Positions 49,766 to 61,085 of a stretch of 64,000 nt of DNA are shown here, in pieces. The notes below the pieces were generated by a model. The model had not been told where the DNA came from. It was given only the letters and a program-made list of their open reading frames with translations, and searched no databases. This DNA is from Paguma larvata (lineage: Eukaryota; Chordata; Mammalia; Carnivora; Viverridae): positions 129,818,414-129,882,413 of the forward strand of contig CM057824.1 of assembly GCA_030068075.1 (NCBI GenBank), given 5' to 3'. Position 1 is the first letter of the stretch. Each line of letters opens with the position of its first letter. Made by a program: the position numbers and the translations under genes.

Positions 49766-50600
49766 CTGAATTTACATTTCCACAGCTAAACTCCTTGAAC
49801 TTCTCACAGATATTTCCAGATGGTTGTAGACATCTCCAACATGAATCCCACTCCTACAAATATATTATTTCTCAAAGTCAATCTTCACCTATTCTTTTCC
49901 TTTGAATGCCATCTGCAGTTAATGATATCAAACAAAGCAATCGCCCAACTTAGAAATCCAGAATCAACCAACCGAATAACCTACCTGGATTCATCCTTAT
50001 CCTTTTCCTTTAAGCAGCCATGCTCCATTCCCCATCATGGCTTTTGTGAGTACATAATCGGCTCCTACCTTAAACAGCATCTCTTGAATCTCTCCTGGTT
50101 ATCTTTCTTATCCTACCTAGAGTTGTCCCCTTATTTCTTGCCTGAAAAGACTACTCTGTCAAAGAAATCCCCTTTTCAGTATTTAAAGCACAAGATCACA
50201 TATGCACTTACAAAATAATGTGCTTCTAAAATATCAAACCCTCTTATAACTCCAGGCTGTCTTTTCCATGATACCATAGCTACCAAATCCCCCATTACCA
50301 AGGTCCACACAAGAAGACATCACTGGGAGTCTTCCAACAGTGACCTTTGGCAGAACTATTAACTTACCCTGGTTCTGTTTTCTTTTGGACTTTTGTCTCT
50401 GCCTTTTGTAGTATATATCACACTCATTGTGAGTAATGTTAACATGCTTCTTTTTCTTGCTAGACTATAACTTTCAAGAACAAAGGATATATATTTGTCC
50501 TCTTCGTATTTCAACATTTGCTCTGTAGCAAACTTATCAACTACTTCATAAATTTTGTTCATATGAATAAGTAAATACAGGATTACTATTAAAATCACAA
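49766..50600 (+). mobile_element. L2 LINE fragment, sense (tentative)
   Basis: GACATCTCCAACATGAATCC, CTACCTGGATTCATCCTTAT, GCATCTCTTGAATCTCTCC and a CTAGACTATAACTTTCAAG segment follow L2 order. The 132-codon ORF at 49820-50218, the longest in the window, lies inside and has no intact L2 protein motif. Confidence 0.55.
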
Positions 50601-50965
50601 ACAGACATTATTTGCAATTGTGCATCATAGGTTTAGGCTGATTTGCAAAAACACAGTTTGCTTAATAGCCACCTTGCTAAATGGTCCATTCATCAAATTT
50701 TCCAACATATGCATCAAACAGAATATTCCTTTTATATATTTATAATATGTAGAATATTTTCTGTGAACTAGGATGAATAGTTTTTAGAGCTTTTGAAAAC
50801 AACCTGCAAAGTCTTTTACTTCATTTTTATCAAAAACTAAACATCATAACATTAAATAGTTTCTTAATAGTTAAGAACTTAAATTTAATACATAATCATT
50901 TCAGTATTTCATAAATGAAAATTTCAGTTTATAATGATTTTGAACAACTTTTAGACTTGTTTCTT

Positions 50966-51179
50966 TCTTTTTTAATTTTTTTAATGTTTATTTGTTTTTG
51001 AGAGACAGAGACAGAGTGGGAGCGGGGAGGGGCAGAGAGAGGGAGACACGAATCCAAAGCAGGCTCCAGGCTCTGAGCTATCAGCACAGAGCCCTACATG
51101 GACCTCAAACTCATGAACTGTGAGATCATGACCTGAGCTGAAGTTGGATTCTTAACCAACTGAGCCACCCAGGTGCCCC
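50966..51179 (-). mobile_element. carnivore SINE with 13-bp target duplication
   Basis: TTTTAATGTTTATTTG tail, GA-rich stretch, GAGATCATGACCTGAGCTG and GAGCCACCCAGGTGCCCC head end. AGACTTGTTTCTT is repeated at 50953-50965 and 51180-51192. Confidence 0.97.
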
Positions 51180-51472
51180 AGACTTGTTTCTTAAAGAATG
51201 TTTTAAACTTAGTATTTGTAGCAAAAGTAGCCAATATGAGGTGTAATACTTTATTTTCCCTTCTTAATTTTACCCAACTTTAATATTTTAGGATATTTAA
51301 TGTATCAGATTATTTCTACAAAATATAAATATGTAGATCAGACATTAGGTACTAATCATTACAAATATTATAGCCTAATATGAGCTCACCTTGACCCATG
51401 GATTTAAATAGATAATACACTTATCAGTGTAAAGTTGTTTGCAATCCCAGAGTAAAAGATACATTATACAAA

Positions 51473-54400
51473 TGCCCACATACCTCAATGGACAGATCAT
51501 CCAAAACAAAATCAACGAGGAAACAGTGACTTTGAATGACATGTTGGACCAGAGTGATTTAACAGACATACTCAGAATATTCCATCCTAAAAAAGGATGC
51601 ACATTCTTTTCAAGTGCACATGGGACATTCTCCAAAATATATCACATATTAGGCCACAAAAAAAGTCTTTTGACAAATTCAAACAGATGGAATTCATTCC
51701 ATTCATGTTTTCTGACCACAATATTATGAAATAAGAAATCAACCCCAGGGAAAGGAAAAAAAACAAAACAAAACAAAACTCTGGAAAGAGCACAAATACA
51801 TGGAGGATAAATAACATGCTACTGAACATGAATGAGTCAATCAAGATATCAAAGAGGAAATAAAAAAATACAGACAAATGAAAATGAAATTACAACAGTC
51901 CAACTGCAAAAGCTATATACCAAGAGGGAACCAATCTAGGCCTACATCAAGAAGCAAGAAAATCTCAAATAACCCAACCTTGAGCTAGAAAATGGAAAAA
52001 AAACCCAAAACCAGGAGAAGGAAATAAATAATCAATATTAGAGCATAAATAAATGAAACAGAAACTAAACAACAAAAACACAATAGGATAAATCAATGAA
52101 ACCAGGAGCTGGTTCTTTGAAAAGAGCAACAAAATTGATAAAACCCTGACCATACTCATGAAAAAAATCACAAATGAAAGAAGAGAAAGAACAAACACCA
52201 CAGAAAAAAGTTGTAAGAGATTATGAAAATTGTATGCCAACAAATTGGAAAATTTCGAAGAAATGGATAAATTCCTAGAAACCTATAATCTCCCAAACCT
52301 GAATCAAGAAGAAATAGAAAATTTGAACTGATTGGATGCTAGAAATAAAATTGATGTGTAATAAAAAAAAATAACTCCCCAAAAGCAAAAGTTCAGGACC
52401 AGATGGTTTCACAAGAGAATTCTACTAAATATTTAGAGAAGAGATAATACTTATTCTTCTCAAACTATTTTTAGAAATAGAAGAGGAAGGAAAACTTCCA
52501 AATTCATTGTACGAGGCCTGCATTACCCTGATACCAAAACCAGATAAAGACACTACAAAAAGAAGAAGGAGAGGGAGAAGTAGAACTACAGCCAATATCT
52601 CTAATGAACATAAGTGTAAAAATCTCAAGAATATATTAGCATACTGAATCCAAAAATATGCTATGTCATTCATTGCAGTCAAGTGGATTTACTACTGGGA
52701 TGCAAGGGTAGTTTAATATTTGTAAGTCAATCAATGTGATATATCACGTCAATAAGAAAAAGGATAACAACAAAATGATAATTTCAATAGATGCAGAAAA
52801 AGCATTTGACTAAGTACAGTATCCATTCATGACGTAAACCCTCAACAAGTAGGTTTAGAGAAAACATCCATCAACATTATAAAGGGCTTCTATGGAAAAC
52901 AAAAGAAAAACAACGACAAAACCACATCTAACATCACACTCAATGGAGAAAAACTGAGAGCTTTACCCCTAAGGTCAAGAAGAAACAAGGATGTCCACTC
53001 TCACCACTTTTATTCAACATATTACTGGAAGTATTAACCACTGCAATCAGACAAGAGAATGGAATAAAAGAAATTCAAATTGGTAAGGAAAAAATAAAAT
53101 TTTCACTACTTGCAGATGACATGATAGTATATATAGATAACCCTGAAGACTCCGCCAAAAAACTACTAAAACTAATCAACGGATTCAGTAACACTGCAGG
53201 ATACAAAATCAACATACGGAAATATGTTCTATTTCTATACACCGATATGAAGCAAAGGAGAAATTGAGAAAACAATCCTATTTATAATTTCATCAAAAAT
53301 AATAAATATCTAAGTATAAACTTAACCAAGGAAGCAAAAGACTTATACTCTGAAAACTATAAATATTAATGAAAGAAATCAAAGATGACATAAACAAACG
53401 AAAGATATTTCTACTCAGGAATTGGGAAAACAAATATTTTTAAAATGTCCATATTACCCAAAGCAATCTGCAGATTTAATCTAATCCCTATCAAAATATC
53501 AACAGCATTTTTCACAAAACTAGAACAAACAATCCTAAAATTTGTATGGAGCCAAAAAAAGACATGAATAACCAAAACAGTCTTGAAAAAGAAAAAGAAG
53601 TATCATAATTGCAGACTTCAAGTTATATTACAAAGCTATAGTAATAAAAACAGTATAGTACTGACACCAAAATAGACATATAGATCAATGGAATAGAATA
53701 GAAAACCCAGAAATCATCCCATGACTATATGGTCAACTAATATTCAACAAAGCAAGAAAGAATATCCAGTGGAGAAAAAAATCATCTCTTCAACAAATGG
53801 TGTTAGGAAAACCAGACAACCACAAGCAGAAGAATGACACTGGACCACTTTCTTACACCATACACAAAAATAAATTCAAAATGATGAAAGACCTAAATGT
53901 GAGACAGAAAACCATCAAAATTCTAGAGGACACAGGCAGCAACCTCTTTGGCCTTAGTCTTAGCAAGTTTTTACTAGACACATCTCCAGAGGCAAGGGAA
54001 ACAAAAGCAAAAGTGAACTATTGGGACTTCATCAAGATAAAAAGCCTCTGCACAGTGAAAGAAATAATCAACAAAACCAAAAGACAACCTACTGAATGGG
54101 AGAAGATATTTACAAATGACATATCCGATAAAAGGACAACTCAACACCCAAAAAACAGATAGCCATTTTTAAAAAGGGGCAGAAGACAATGAACAGACAT
54201 TTCTTCAACAAAGACATCCAGATGGCCAGAAGACACATGAAAGGATGTTCAGCACCAATCATCAGGGAAATGCAAACTAAAGCCACAATGAGATATAATC
54301 TCACACCTGTCAGAGTGGCTAAAATAAAAAACAGGAAATAAGAAGCATTTATGAGGATAAAAAAGAACTATTGTGCATGTGTAATGCAAACTGAAGCAGC

Positions 54401-54690
54401 CACTGCAGAAGACAGCATGGAAGTTGCTCAAAAAAATAAAAATAGAACTATCCTATGATCAGGAATTGCATGACTGGGAATTTACCCAAAGGATACAAAA
54501 AAAACCACTAATTGGAAAAGACTGATTTTATTGCAGAATTATTTACAATAGCTAAGCTATTATATATAATGGAATATTATTCAGCCATAAAAGGATGAAA
54601 TCTTGCTATTTGCAACTAGAAAGTATAATGCTAAGTGAAATAAAGCAGTGCGAGGAAGACAATTACCATATGACTTCACTCATGTGTGGA
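51473..54690 (+). pseudogene. L1 ORF2 relic (endonuclease-reverse transcriptase)
   Basis: Broken ORF2 of the sense L1. Pieces visible in different frames are the endonuclease C-terminal half (SAHGTFSKIYHILGHK, frame 51439-51729), the RT catalytic box [11 protein letters not shown] from 53106 (both Asp kept) and a 121-codon C-terminal frame at 53797-54162 (TSPEARETKAKVNYWDFIKI). The first part of the endonuclease is lost by 5' truncation. Frame changes between the pieces mean no functional protein. Confidence 0.88.
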
Positions 54691-54940
54691 TTTTAAGAAA
54701 CAAAACAAATTAACAAATAAAAAAGTAGAGAAATGAAAAAACAGACTCTTTACAGAGAACAAACTGATGGTTACCAGAGGGAAGGTGGGTGGAGGGATGG
54801 GTGAAAAAGATGATGAACATTAAAGGGTACATTTATCACGGTGAGCACTGAGTTGACTCATTGTATTATACACCTGAAACTAATATGATGCTATATGTTA
54901 ACTACACTGGAATTAAAATTAAAAACATAATAATAGTAAA
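51473..54940 (+). mobile_element. 5'-truncated L1, sense (endonuclease to 3' end)
   Basis: 3.47 kb of sense L1 starting inside the endonuclease domain (CAATGGACAGATCATCC) and ending with the old L1 3' terminus (CACCTGAAACTAATATGATG, TGTTAACTACACTGG, then A-rich sequence). Multiple stops and frameshifts. The A-rich tail is degraded, consistent with an old L1MA-like insertion. Confidence 0.93.
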
Positions 54941-55340
54941 TAATTAGGACCCTCAGGGTGGAGAGAAGGCCAAAATAGACATTTGAACCAAGAGTTTAGA
55001 ATCTGGAAAACAAGTGGGTGAGTTTTTCCTGAACTAGTGATCGGTTAAATTAATGTCTGAACTTTATGCATTCATGTTATCCTCTGAAAATCCTCAGATA
55101 TATTTAGAAATTGAAGGTATTTTGAAATGTGTCCATGTGAAAGGTGATGAAAACTTGATGATATTTAGAAAATATTAGACTCTTCTGTCCATGAAGTATA
55201 ACCAAGCACAACCACACAGATTTCGAAGTTTGCCAAACAGTATATTCTACAAAAATAAATTGAAAGATTCTCTGGTGAAACCAGGCAAATAAAGGGATAA
55301 AACTTAAATCTACTAATAGTTGTAGTTTCCTATTGAAGGT
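54941..55340. other. unassigned sequence
   Basis: Nothing identified. Confidence 0.45.
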
Positions 55341-55357
55341 TGAAAATGCCCAACCTA

Positions 55358-55567
55358 AGGGTGCCTGAGTGACTCAGTAAGTTGAGCATCTGACTTTGGC
55401 CTAGGTCATGATCTCGTGGTTTGTGAGTTCGAGCCCCCAATGGGCTCTGCTGACAGCTCAGAGCTTGGAGCTTGCTTTGGATTCTGTCTTCCTCTCTCTC
55501 TGCCCCTCCCCCACTCATGCTCTGTCTCTGTTTCTCAAAAATAAATGTTAAAAATTAAAAGAAAAAA
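55358..55567 (+). mobile_element. carnivore SINE
   Basis: AGGGTGCCTGAGTGACTCAG head, GAGTTCGAGCCCCCAATGGG, CT-rich stretch and AAAATAAATGTT tail. TGAAAATGCCC (from 55341) and TGAAAATGTCC (from 55568) flank it. Confidence 0.95.
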
Positions 55568-55899
55568 TGAAAATGTCCAGCATGATTAACCTCTGCTAAG
55601 ACTAATTACTTGGCCAGTTTCTTGCATGCTCATGAAGCTTACAAGGTAGTGTCAGCTCATTCACTCAGGATTCACTATACATTTGAGGAAAAGCTCAAAT
55701 TTGAAAGACAGTGAAAAATGGTGGGAAAATGAGGAAATGTAAGAAAATTTAGCGCTATTCAATCTTCAAAGTATTATCCTTCTCTAGTTTAGGAGAGAAT
55801 TACATTCGTGGAACAAAGAAAGATAAAGGAAATATTTATAGAATAAAAAATACATGGAAATTAAAGAATATAATAAGGAATAATTCAGTAGAAGAATTA
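55568..55899. other. unassigned sequence
   Basis: Nothing certain; it may include the upstream part of the HAL1-like fragment. Confidence 0.4.
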
Positions 55900-56830
55900 G
55901 AATATCAAGAAATCTCTCTTAGAGGAGTCTTTTATAAAAGATGGAGAATATAAAACAAATAAGAATTCAGTGATTCAATTCACAAAGTCCAAAACCCTAA
56001 TAATAGTAGTTTAGACCTTAAAGTCCTATGGTGAAAATGACAGGAGAATATTGTTGAACAGGTAATTCAAGAAAATTTGTCAAAGATAAACCAAGGCATT
56101 TCATTGTGAATTTCAAAACAGAGTGGTTAAAGGGAGATTTCATTCCTTTATAGAGAGAATACAAAGACAGTGGGAGGTTGCAGGCAAAGGATTCATAAAT
56201 AGAACAGCATCAAGCTTCTCGTCAGGGAAACCAAAGTTTCAAGATCATAAAACAATGTATTAAAAATTCTGAGGAAAACCACTTCCGAAAGGGAGGAAAA
56301 AAGGTAATTAAATTAACTCTTCCTCAGTCATCTGTAGGCAAGAGAGCTGTCCTTCAGAATCTGGGAATGGATTCATGAAAACAAATAGAAAACTTAACTG
56401 AGGAATTTGTTTACTCTAGGAAAATAATAAATATATGTTTACTCCAGGAAAGGAAGTAACCTAGTATAACTGAAAACAACAAAAACAACAACACCGAACT
56501 TCCTCCTTATGGAAGTGTATTCCTGATGATGTAAGCATTGAACATTAACTGCTTTACCTAAAGCAGTAACAGCCGTACTGGAAGATAGATAGAGAAATGC
56601 ATTTGAAGGTGAGGGTTTGGGGGATATAAGAGATATCAGTGTTTATTTTAGGAAGCAGATAATGTGAAAAAATGAAAAATTAAGAAGGTAAATTGGAGGG
56701 GGAGAAAAGATGGGAGTAAAAGCTTCAAGAGATTAAATTGATTGCTTCTTGGAACTGTGAATAAAGAATTTTTCCACTGCGGTGGCCCTGGGGTTGCTTT
56801 TTTTGTTACAAATCTTTCAGAAGCATTAGA
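55900..56830 (+). mobile_element. HAL1-like half-LINE fragment (tentative)
   Basis: GTGAATTTCAAAACAGAGTG, AAAATTCTGAGGAAAACC, GTTTACTCCAGGAAAGG, GTAAAAGCTTCAAGAG and GGAACTGTGAATAAAGAATT fall in the order I recall for HAL1, a LINE with only the ORF1-like half of L1. No frame is preserved. Confidence 0.5.
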
Positions 56831-57479
56831 TTTTCATATTATATAATCTAAAACTTTGATAAAAGTATGAGCACGTCTGTAATTGATTTTACTCTTTACC
56901 TTTTGTTAAAAAACAGAACGTGCATCGCCTCTTATAAGGATCATCACGTTATAGGATTCTTTCCTGTGTTCTAATTCTAGCGTTCAGTTTCTGCTGTAGA
57001 CTCTTGAGGTTTAATGCAATATTGTTACAGTTTTGTCATTTTTTGAGGGGCACAGTGTTCTAACTTCGCAGCTGTGCCACTTGTAAAAGCCTGTGATCTG
57101 ATCCTTAATTGCCAGGTAAACTAAAAGAGGGTAAGTGCTGGAAGAAAGGTTTGATACACAATAATATTTTAATTATTTCCTTTTTTGATGACCAAGGTGC
57201 TTGACTAAGTCTTATACATCGTTCTTAATAGCCACATTTATTTTTCCTGTGGCGACTCATTTTGATATTCAGAAACCTAGAGATAAAAGAAAAGGAATTG
57301 GACACAGGAAGAAAATCAGTTGCATATAGAGTTTGTGTACACCTGAAGTTTGAAAACTATTAACAACATTGATAGAAACTTTCTGCTGTTTACCGCATAT
57401 ATACCGGATATATTTTGGAGATCTGTAGGCAGGAAGGATGTTCATATGACTGACAAGAACAAGAGCCGATCAAATTGAG
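56831..57479. other. unassigned sequence
   Basis: Nothing identified. Confidence 0.45.
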
Positions 57480-58115
57480 ATTGGTGTCTCTTCTTAACAA
57501 ACATGCAAAGTTGTACTGGATATCCATTCTTCACCCCTCCCCGTGCCCTGTACCTTTGCTCTGTTTCTTTGTAGTGCCCTTTCTTTCTGACTTTGGATTT
57601 GATCATGCAAGTTGCTTGGTCAGTACAATAAGGAAGACATGGCAGCATGTCTTTTCCAAATCTAAGCATTAAGAGGCCTCCTTCAGTGCCTATGCTTGCT
57701 CTTTAGCTTTTTTGATTGCTGTGAAAATAAGCCAGAGATCCCATGGTAACCTATTGGAAGATGGGAGATCTGTGGAATCCCAGACGAAGCCAGCCTAAAT
57801 CACAGAAAACCGGCTGATCCCCAGACATGTCTAGACATTTGAGTGAACCCAGCCAAAACAGAGATGCCCTATGTGTTTGCATGTGGATTTAGTTTTGTAA
57901 ACTTTCATAATATCCACATCAAGAAAATGAAATGACAGGATTTTTATGAAATGTCATAATAATAAGACTCAATGGGAATCCTCGTTTCTAGAACATAGAG
58001 GAGAACCCAGATGACCCAATATGTATAAAAAACATACACTGATTATTGTTTCCTACAAAGATTCTGTGGTTTTGTGGGTAACTTTATGTGGCAGTGAGTA
58101 ACTGGTACATATACT
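57480..58115 (+). mobile_element. old MaLR/ERVL-type LTR interrupted by a 142-bp insert
   Basis: TCTTTCTGACTTTGGATTTG, CATTAAGAGGCCTCC, CAGACATGTCTAGAC and GTGAACCCAGCCAAAACAG match the 5' and middle parts of an old mammalian LTR. GATTATTGTTTCCTAC and GTAACTGGTAC near 58046-58110 match its 3' end. The segment 57867-58008 is foreign to it. The exact LTR subfamily is not assigned. Confidence 0.6.
57867..58008 (+). repeat. 142-bp inverted-repeat arm A (insert in LTR)
   Basis: From CCCTATGTGTTTGCATGTGG to CATAGAGGAGAACCC. The reverse complement of 59822-59962 aligns over its full length at about 90 per cent identity with one 1-base gap. AGATG lies directly before (57862-57866) and after (58009-58013). 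Similarity to arm B stops at these edges. Confidence 0.9.
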
Positions 58116-58382
58116 AAAATGTTTAAATTTATTTTAAAAATATCCCCAGAATAATCTCTTTATGTAGACCCTTGATTATACAGCTTGTAGCTCCAATATA
58201 TTAAAATATAAAAAATTGTTAAATTAGAATCTAATTAATTTAATTAATACTTAATAATAATAGTAACAGCATGTTCTAGAATTCAATGCTTTACTTTTAT
58301 TTGATTATTTTCTATTTAACTTGTATTCTACAAACATAAATATCTTTAATCAAGATTTATCAGTTAAATATCTTTTTTAAAA
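58116..58382. other. unassigned AT-rich sequence
   Basis: Nothing identified. Confidence 0.45.
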
Positions 58383-58391
58383 AACAGCATA

Positions 58392-58623
58392 GGGGCACCT
58401 GGGTGGCTCAGTCGGTTGAGCGTCCGACTTTGGCTCAGGTCATGATCTCGCTCATGGGTTTGGGCCCCACGTTGGGCTCTGTGCTGACAGCTCAGAGCCT
58501 GAAGCCTGCTTCAGATTCTGTGTTTCCCTTTCTCTCTGCCCTTCTCCTGCTCATGCTCTGTCTCTCTCTCTCTCAAAATAAACAAATGCCAAAAAAAACA
58601 ACAACAACAACAAAAAAAAAAAC
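58392..58623 (+). mobile_element. carnivore SINE, young form
   Basis: GGGGCACCTGGGTGGCTCAG head with the TCGCTCATGGGTTTGGGCCC middle variant and a tail that became (CAA)n/A-rich at 58598-58623. AACAGCATA is repeated at 58383-58391 and 58624-58632. Confidence 0.96.
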
Positions 58624-58739
58624 AACAGCATAATTGACTCCACAAAGTATTATTGCTCTGATACAAAAAGAAAATTCCCAGAGATATCTGAAAATAAATA
58701 AATTCAATTTTAAGAGCTGACATGTTTCTACTATAAACC

Positions 58740-59180
58740 AGTGATTGCTTTCCTAGGACTGCCATTACAAAGTTCCAGAAATCAGGTGGCTAAAGGAACA
58801 GAAATGTATTCTCTTACAGTTCTGGAATCCAGAAGTCTGAAATCAAGGTATTAGCAGAGTTGTTGATACTTCTAGAGGCCCTGAGAGATGATCTGCTCCT
58901 TCGCGTGCTGCAGGGGATGCTTGGTATTCCTCAGCTTATATCAATCATCCTCATCTCTGCCTCCGTCTTCACACGTTCTCCCCACTGGTGTCATCTAGGT
59001 TTAAGGACATCAGCAGTCAGTCATTTGGGCCCTGCTTAAATCTAGTATGAGCTCTCCTTGATATTCTTAGTTATATCTGCAAGACTCTATTTTCAAATAA
59101 GATCACATCACAGGTAATGGGAATTAGGACTCGGGCTTCTTTTGTGTGTGTTCAAATCAAAGACTCTGGGTACTACTCTA
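58740..59180 (-). mobile_element. MLT1-like MaLR LTR, antisense
   Basis: Reads GACTGCCATTACAAAGTTCC, CAGAAATGTATTCTCTTACA, GTTCTGGAATCCAGAAGTC, TTTAAGGACATCAGCAGTC and GGGCCCTGCTTAAATC, the reversed order of MLT1-type LTRs. Diverged. Confidence 0.72.
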
Positions 59181-59442
59181 TCTATCTAACCTTTGGCAAG
59201 CCTCATAGTCATTCAAATTTATGTTGAAAGGGGACCTGAGAAAGTATCTACTCATAATTCATTTTATTTGGAAGTCAGAAATAATACAATGTGTAGGTGC
59301 CTAACTTTTCAGTAAAGGCAGCCAGAAGTCCAGTCTCTTTGCCACACATGATCTGGGTGTCACAGAAGGTAACTATTAAAACTTTTGGATATCAGTTTTA
59401 TCATCTTAAAATTATGTATTATGTTTACTCTAAAGAGTTATT
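59181..59442. other. unassigned sequence
   Basis: Nothing identified. Confidence 0.45.
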
Positions 59443-59457
59443 AAAATGATTAAATGA

Positions 59458-59675
59458 GGGGCGCCTGGGTGGCTCAGTTGGTTAAGCTGCCGACTTCGGG
59501 TCAGGTCATGATCTCACGGTTTGTGAGTTCGAGCCCCACGTCGGGCTCTGTGCTGACGGCTCAGAGCCTGGAGCCTGCTTCAGATTCTGTATCTCCCTCT
59601 CTCTCTGCCCTTCCCTTGCTCATACTCTGTCTCTATGTCTCTCAAAAATAAATAAACGTTATAAAATTTTTTTTA
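59458..59675 (+). mobile_element. carnivore SINE with perfect 15-bp target duplication
   Basis: Close to the canonical form: GGGGCGCCTGGGTGGCTCAG head, GAGTTCGAGCCCCACGTCGG and AAAATAAATAAACGTT tail. AAAATGATTAAATGA is exactly repeated at 59443-59457 and 59676-59690. Among the youngest-looking SINEs here. Confidence 0.97.
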
Positions 59676-59821
59676 AAAATGATTAAATGAAATAAAATGC
59701 TATAATATTTGTCGTATTATAGATTAAGACACTTATGAGAGTCACAAATAGAAATGATGGGGCTTCTTGATGCCTAATCCTTGGTCCCACTGGCCCTTTT
59801 ACATTAAATGATTGAGCCCTG

Positions 59822-59962
59822 GGGTTCTCCTCTATGTTCTAGAAACTATATTCCCATAGAGCCTCATTATTGTGGCATTTCATAAAAGTCCTGTCTGTTC
59901 ATTATCTTGATGTGAATATTATGAAAGGTTACAAAAATAAATCCACATGCAAACACATAGGG
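59822..59962 (-). repeat. 141-bp inverted-repeat arm B
   Basis: Reverse-complement partner of 57867-58008. No LTR context and no clear target duplication are visible on this side. It may be the original sequence from which arm A was copied, or a second member of an unnamed repeat family. Confidence 0.88.
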
Positions 59963-60470
59963 AAAAGATGAAAGGATCTAGTTAAAATATATGTCTACCT
60001 AACAGAAATATTGACAGAAAAGTTACCAACTTTTCTGAAAGAAATAAACAATATCGCTTCGGTTATGTGTAATAATAGCCATTCATTGATTATTTTCAAC
60101 AAATATGTAATGGGCTTCTTATTTGTGCCTGGAATCATGCTTGATTAAAAAAATAGTTTTCTTTTTCCTTAAACGTTTCTTTTTCCTTAAACGTTTGTGA
60201 AGTTTGAAGTCTATTGAAGAAGACATTGTTGGTAAGCAACTAGTCAGCTGGTCTCCCTGGAAGCAGAATTCTCCCTTGGTAAATTAATTTCTCTTTTGAG
60301 TACTATAATAATATGCTTATAAACACCTCTAAGAATATTATAGCTAAATGACAAATGTAAGATTTACAGATATATATATAGAAAAAGTTCATATGCCATG
60401 ATTATTTAAAGAGAGAAAATAACATATATCAGATTTTCCAATTGAACTTTGTAAATTGGCTCTGATTTAT
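59963..60470. other. unassigned sequence
   Basis: Contains the 18-bp tandem duplication at 60158-60193. Otherwise nothing identified. Confidence 0.45.
60158..60193. repeat. perfect 18-bp tandem duplication
   Basis: TTTCTTTTTCCTTAAACG occurs twice without a mismatch (60158-60175 and 60176-60193), followed by the first three bases of a third unit. Confidence 0.95.
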
Positions 60471-60474
60471 CAAA

Positions 60475-60655
60475 CATGCAGATGTTACAAAGACTTCAGG
60501 GAACTTTCATATACCCTCTACCCAGATTCAGCAGTTGTTTTCTTTCTACTCATTTTAGTTATATTCTCTCTCTTCCTTCCTTCCCTCTCCACGCACCCCC
60601 CTGCTTATTCTGTATCATCAGTCATCCTATCACCAGTACCATTTAAGGGTAAATG
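60475..60655. mobile_element. possible L1M 3'UTR-type fragment
   Basis: GGGAACTTTCATATACCC and CTACCCAGATTCAGCAG resemble phrases from old L1M 3'UTRs. Short, weak match; orientation not assigned. Confidence 0.35.
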
Positions 60656-61085
60656 ATTTCATTTCTTGTGATTGCCATAGCAATAGCAAGTTACCATGTA
60701 GTGATTTAAAACCCAAGTTGGTGGTTTGAAATACAGAAATTTATTCTTTCACACTTCTGGCATTTAGAAGTCCAAAATCAAGATTTTAGCAGGATTGTGT
60801 TACCTCCAGAGACTCTAGAGGGCAATCCATTCCATGTCTCTTCTAGCTTCTGGTAGTTGGCCGCATTCTTTGGCTTGTGGCCGTATCCCTTCAGTCTTGC
60901 CTTCTTACATTGAGGCTGCTGCTGCTTCTGTCCCAAAACTCCATCTGGATCCCTTTCCTGTAAAGAGAGATATGATTGCATTTAGGACCCACTCCTTTAA
61001 TCCAGGATATCCTCTTCCTCCCTAGATCCATAACTTAATCACATGTTTTACCATATAAGGTACTATTCATATATTCTGATGGTTA
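60656..61085 (-). mobile_element. MLT1-like MaLR LTR, antisense
   Basis: GATTGCCATAGCAATAGC, ACAGAAATTTATTCTTTCAC, CTTCTGGCATTTAGAAGTCC, AGCTTCTGGTAGTTGGCC, TTGGCTTGTGGCCGTATC and TTTAGGACCCACTCC follow reversed MLT1 order. Small opposite-strand ORFs inside are incidental. Confidence 0.72.

Noticed and set aside
49820..50218. The longest ORF (132 codons)
   Set aside because: It lies in an L2-like repeat, shows no recognisable domain and has no gene context.
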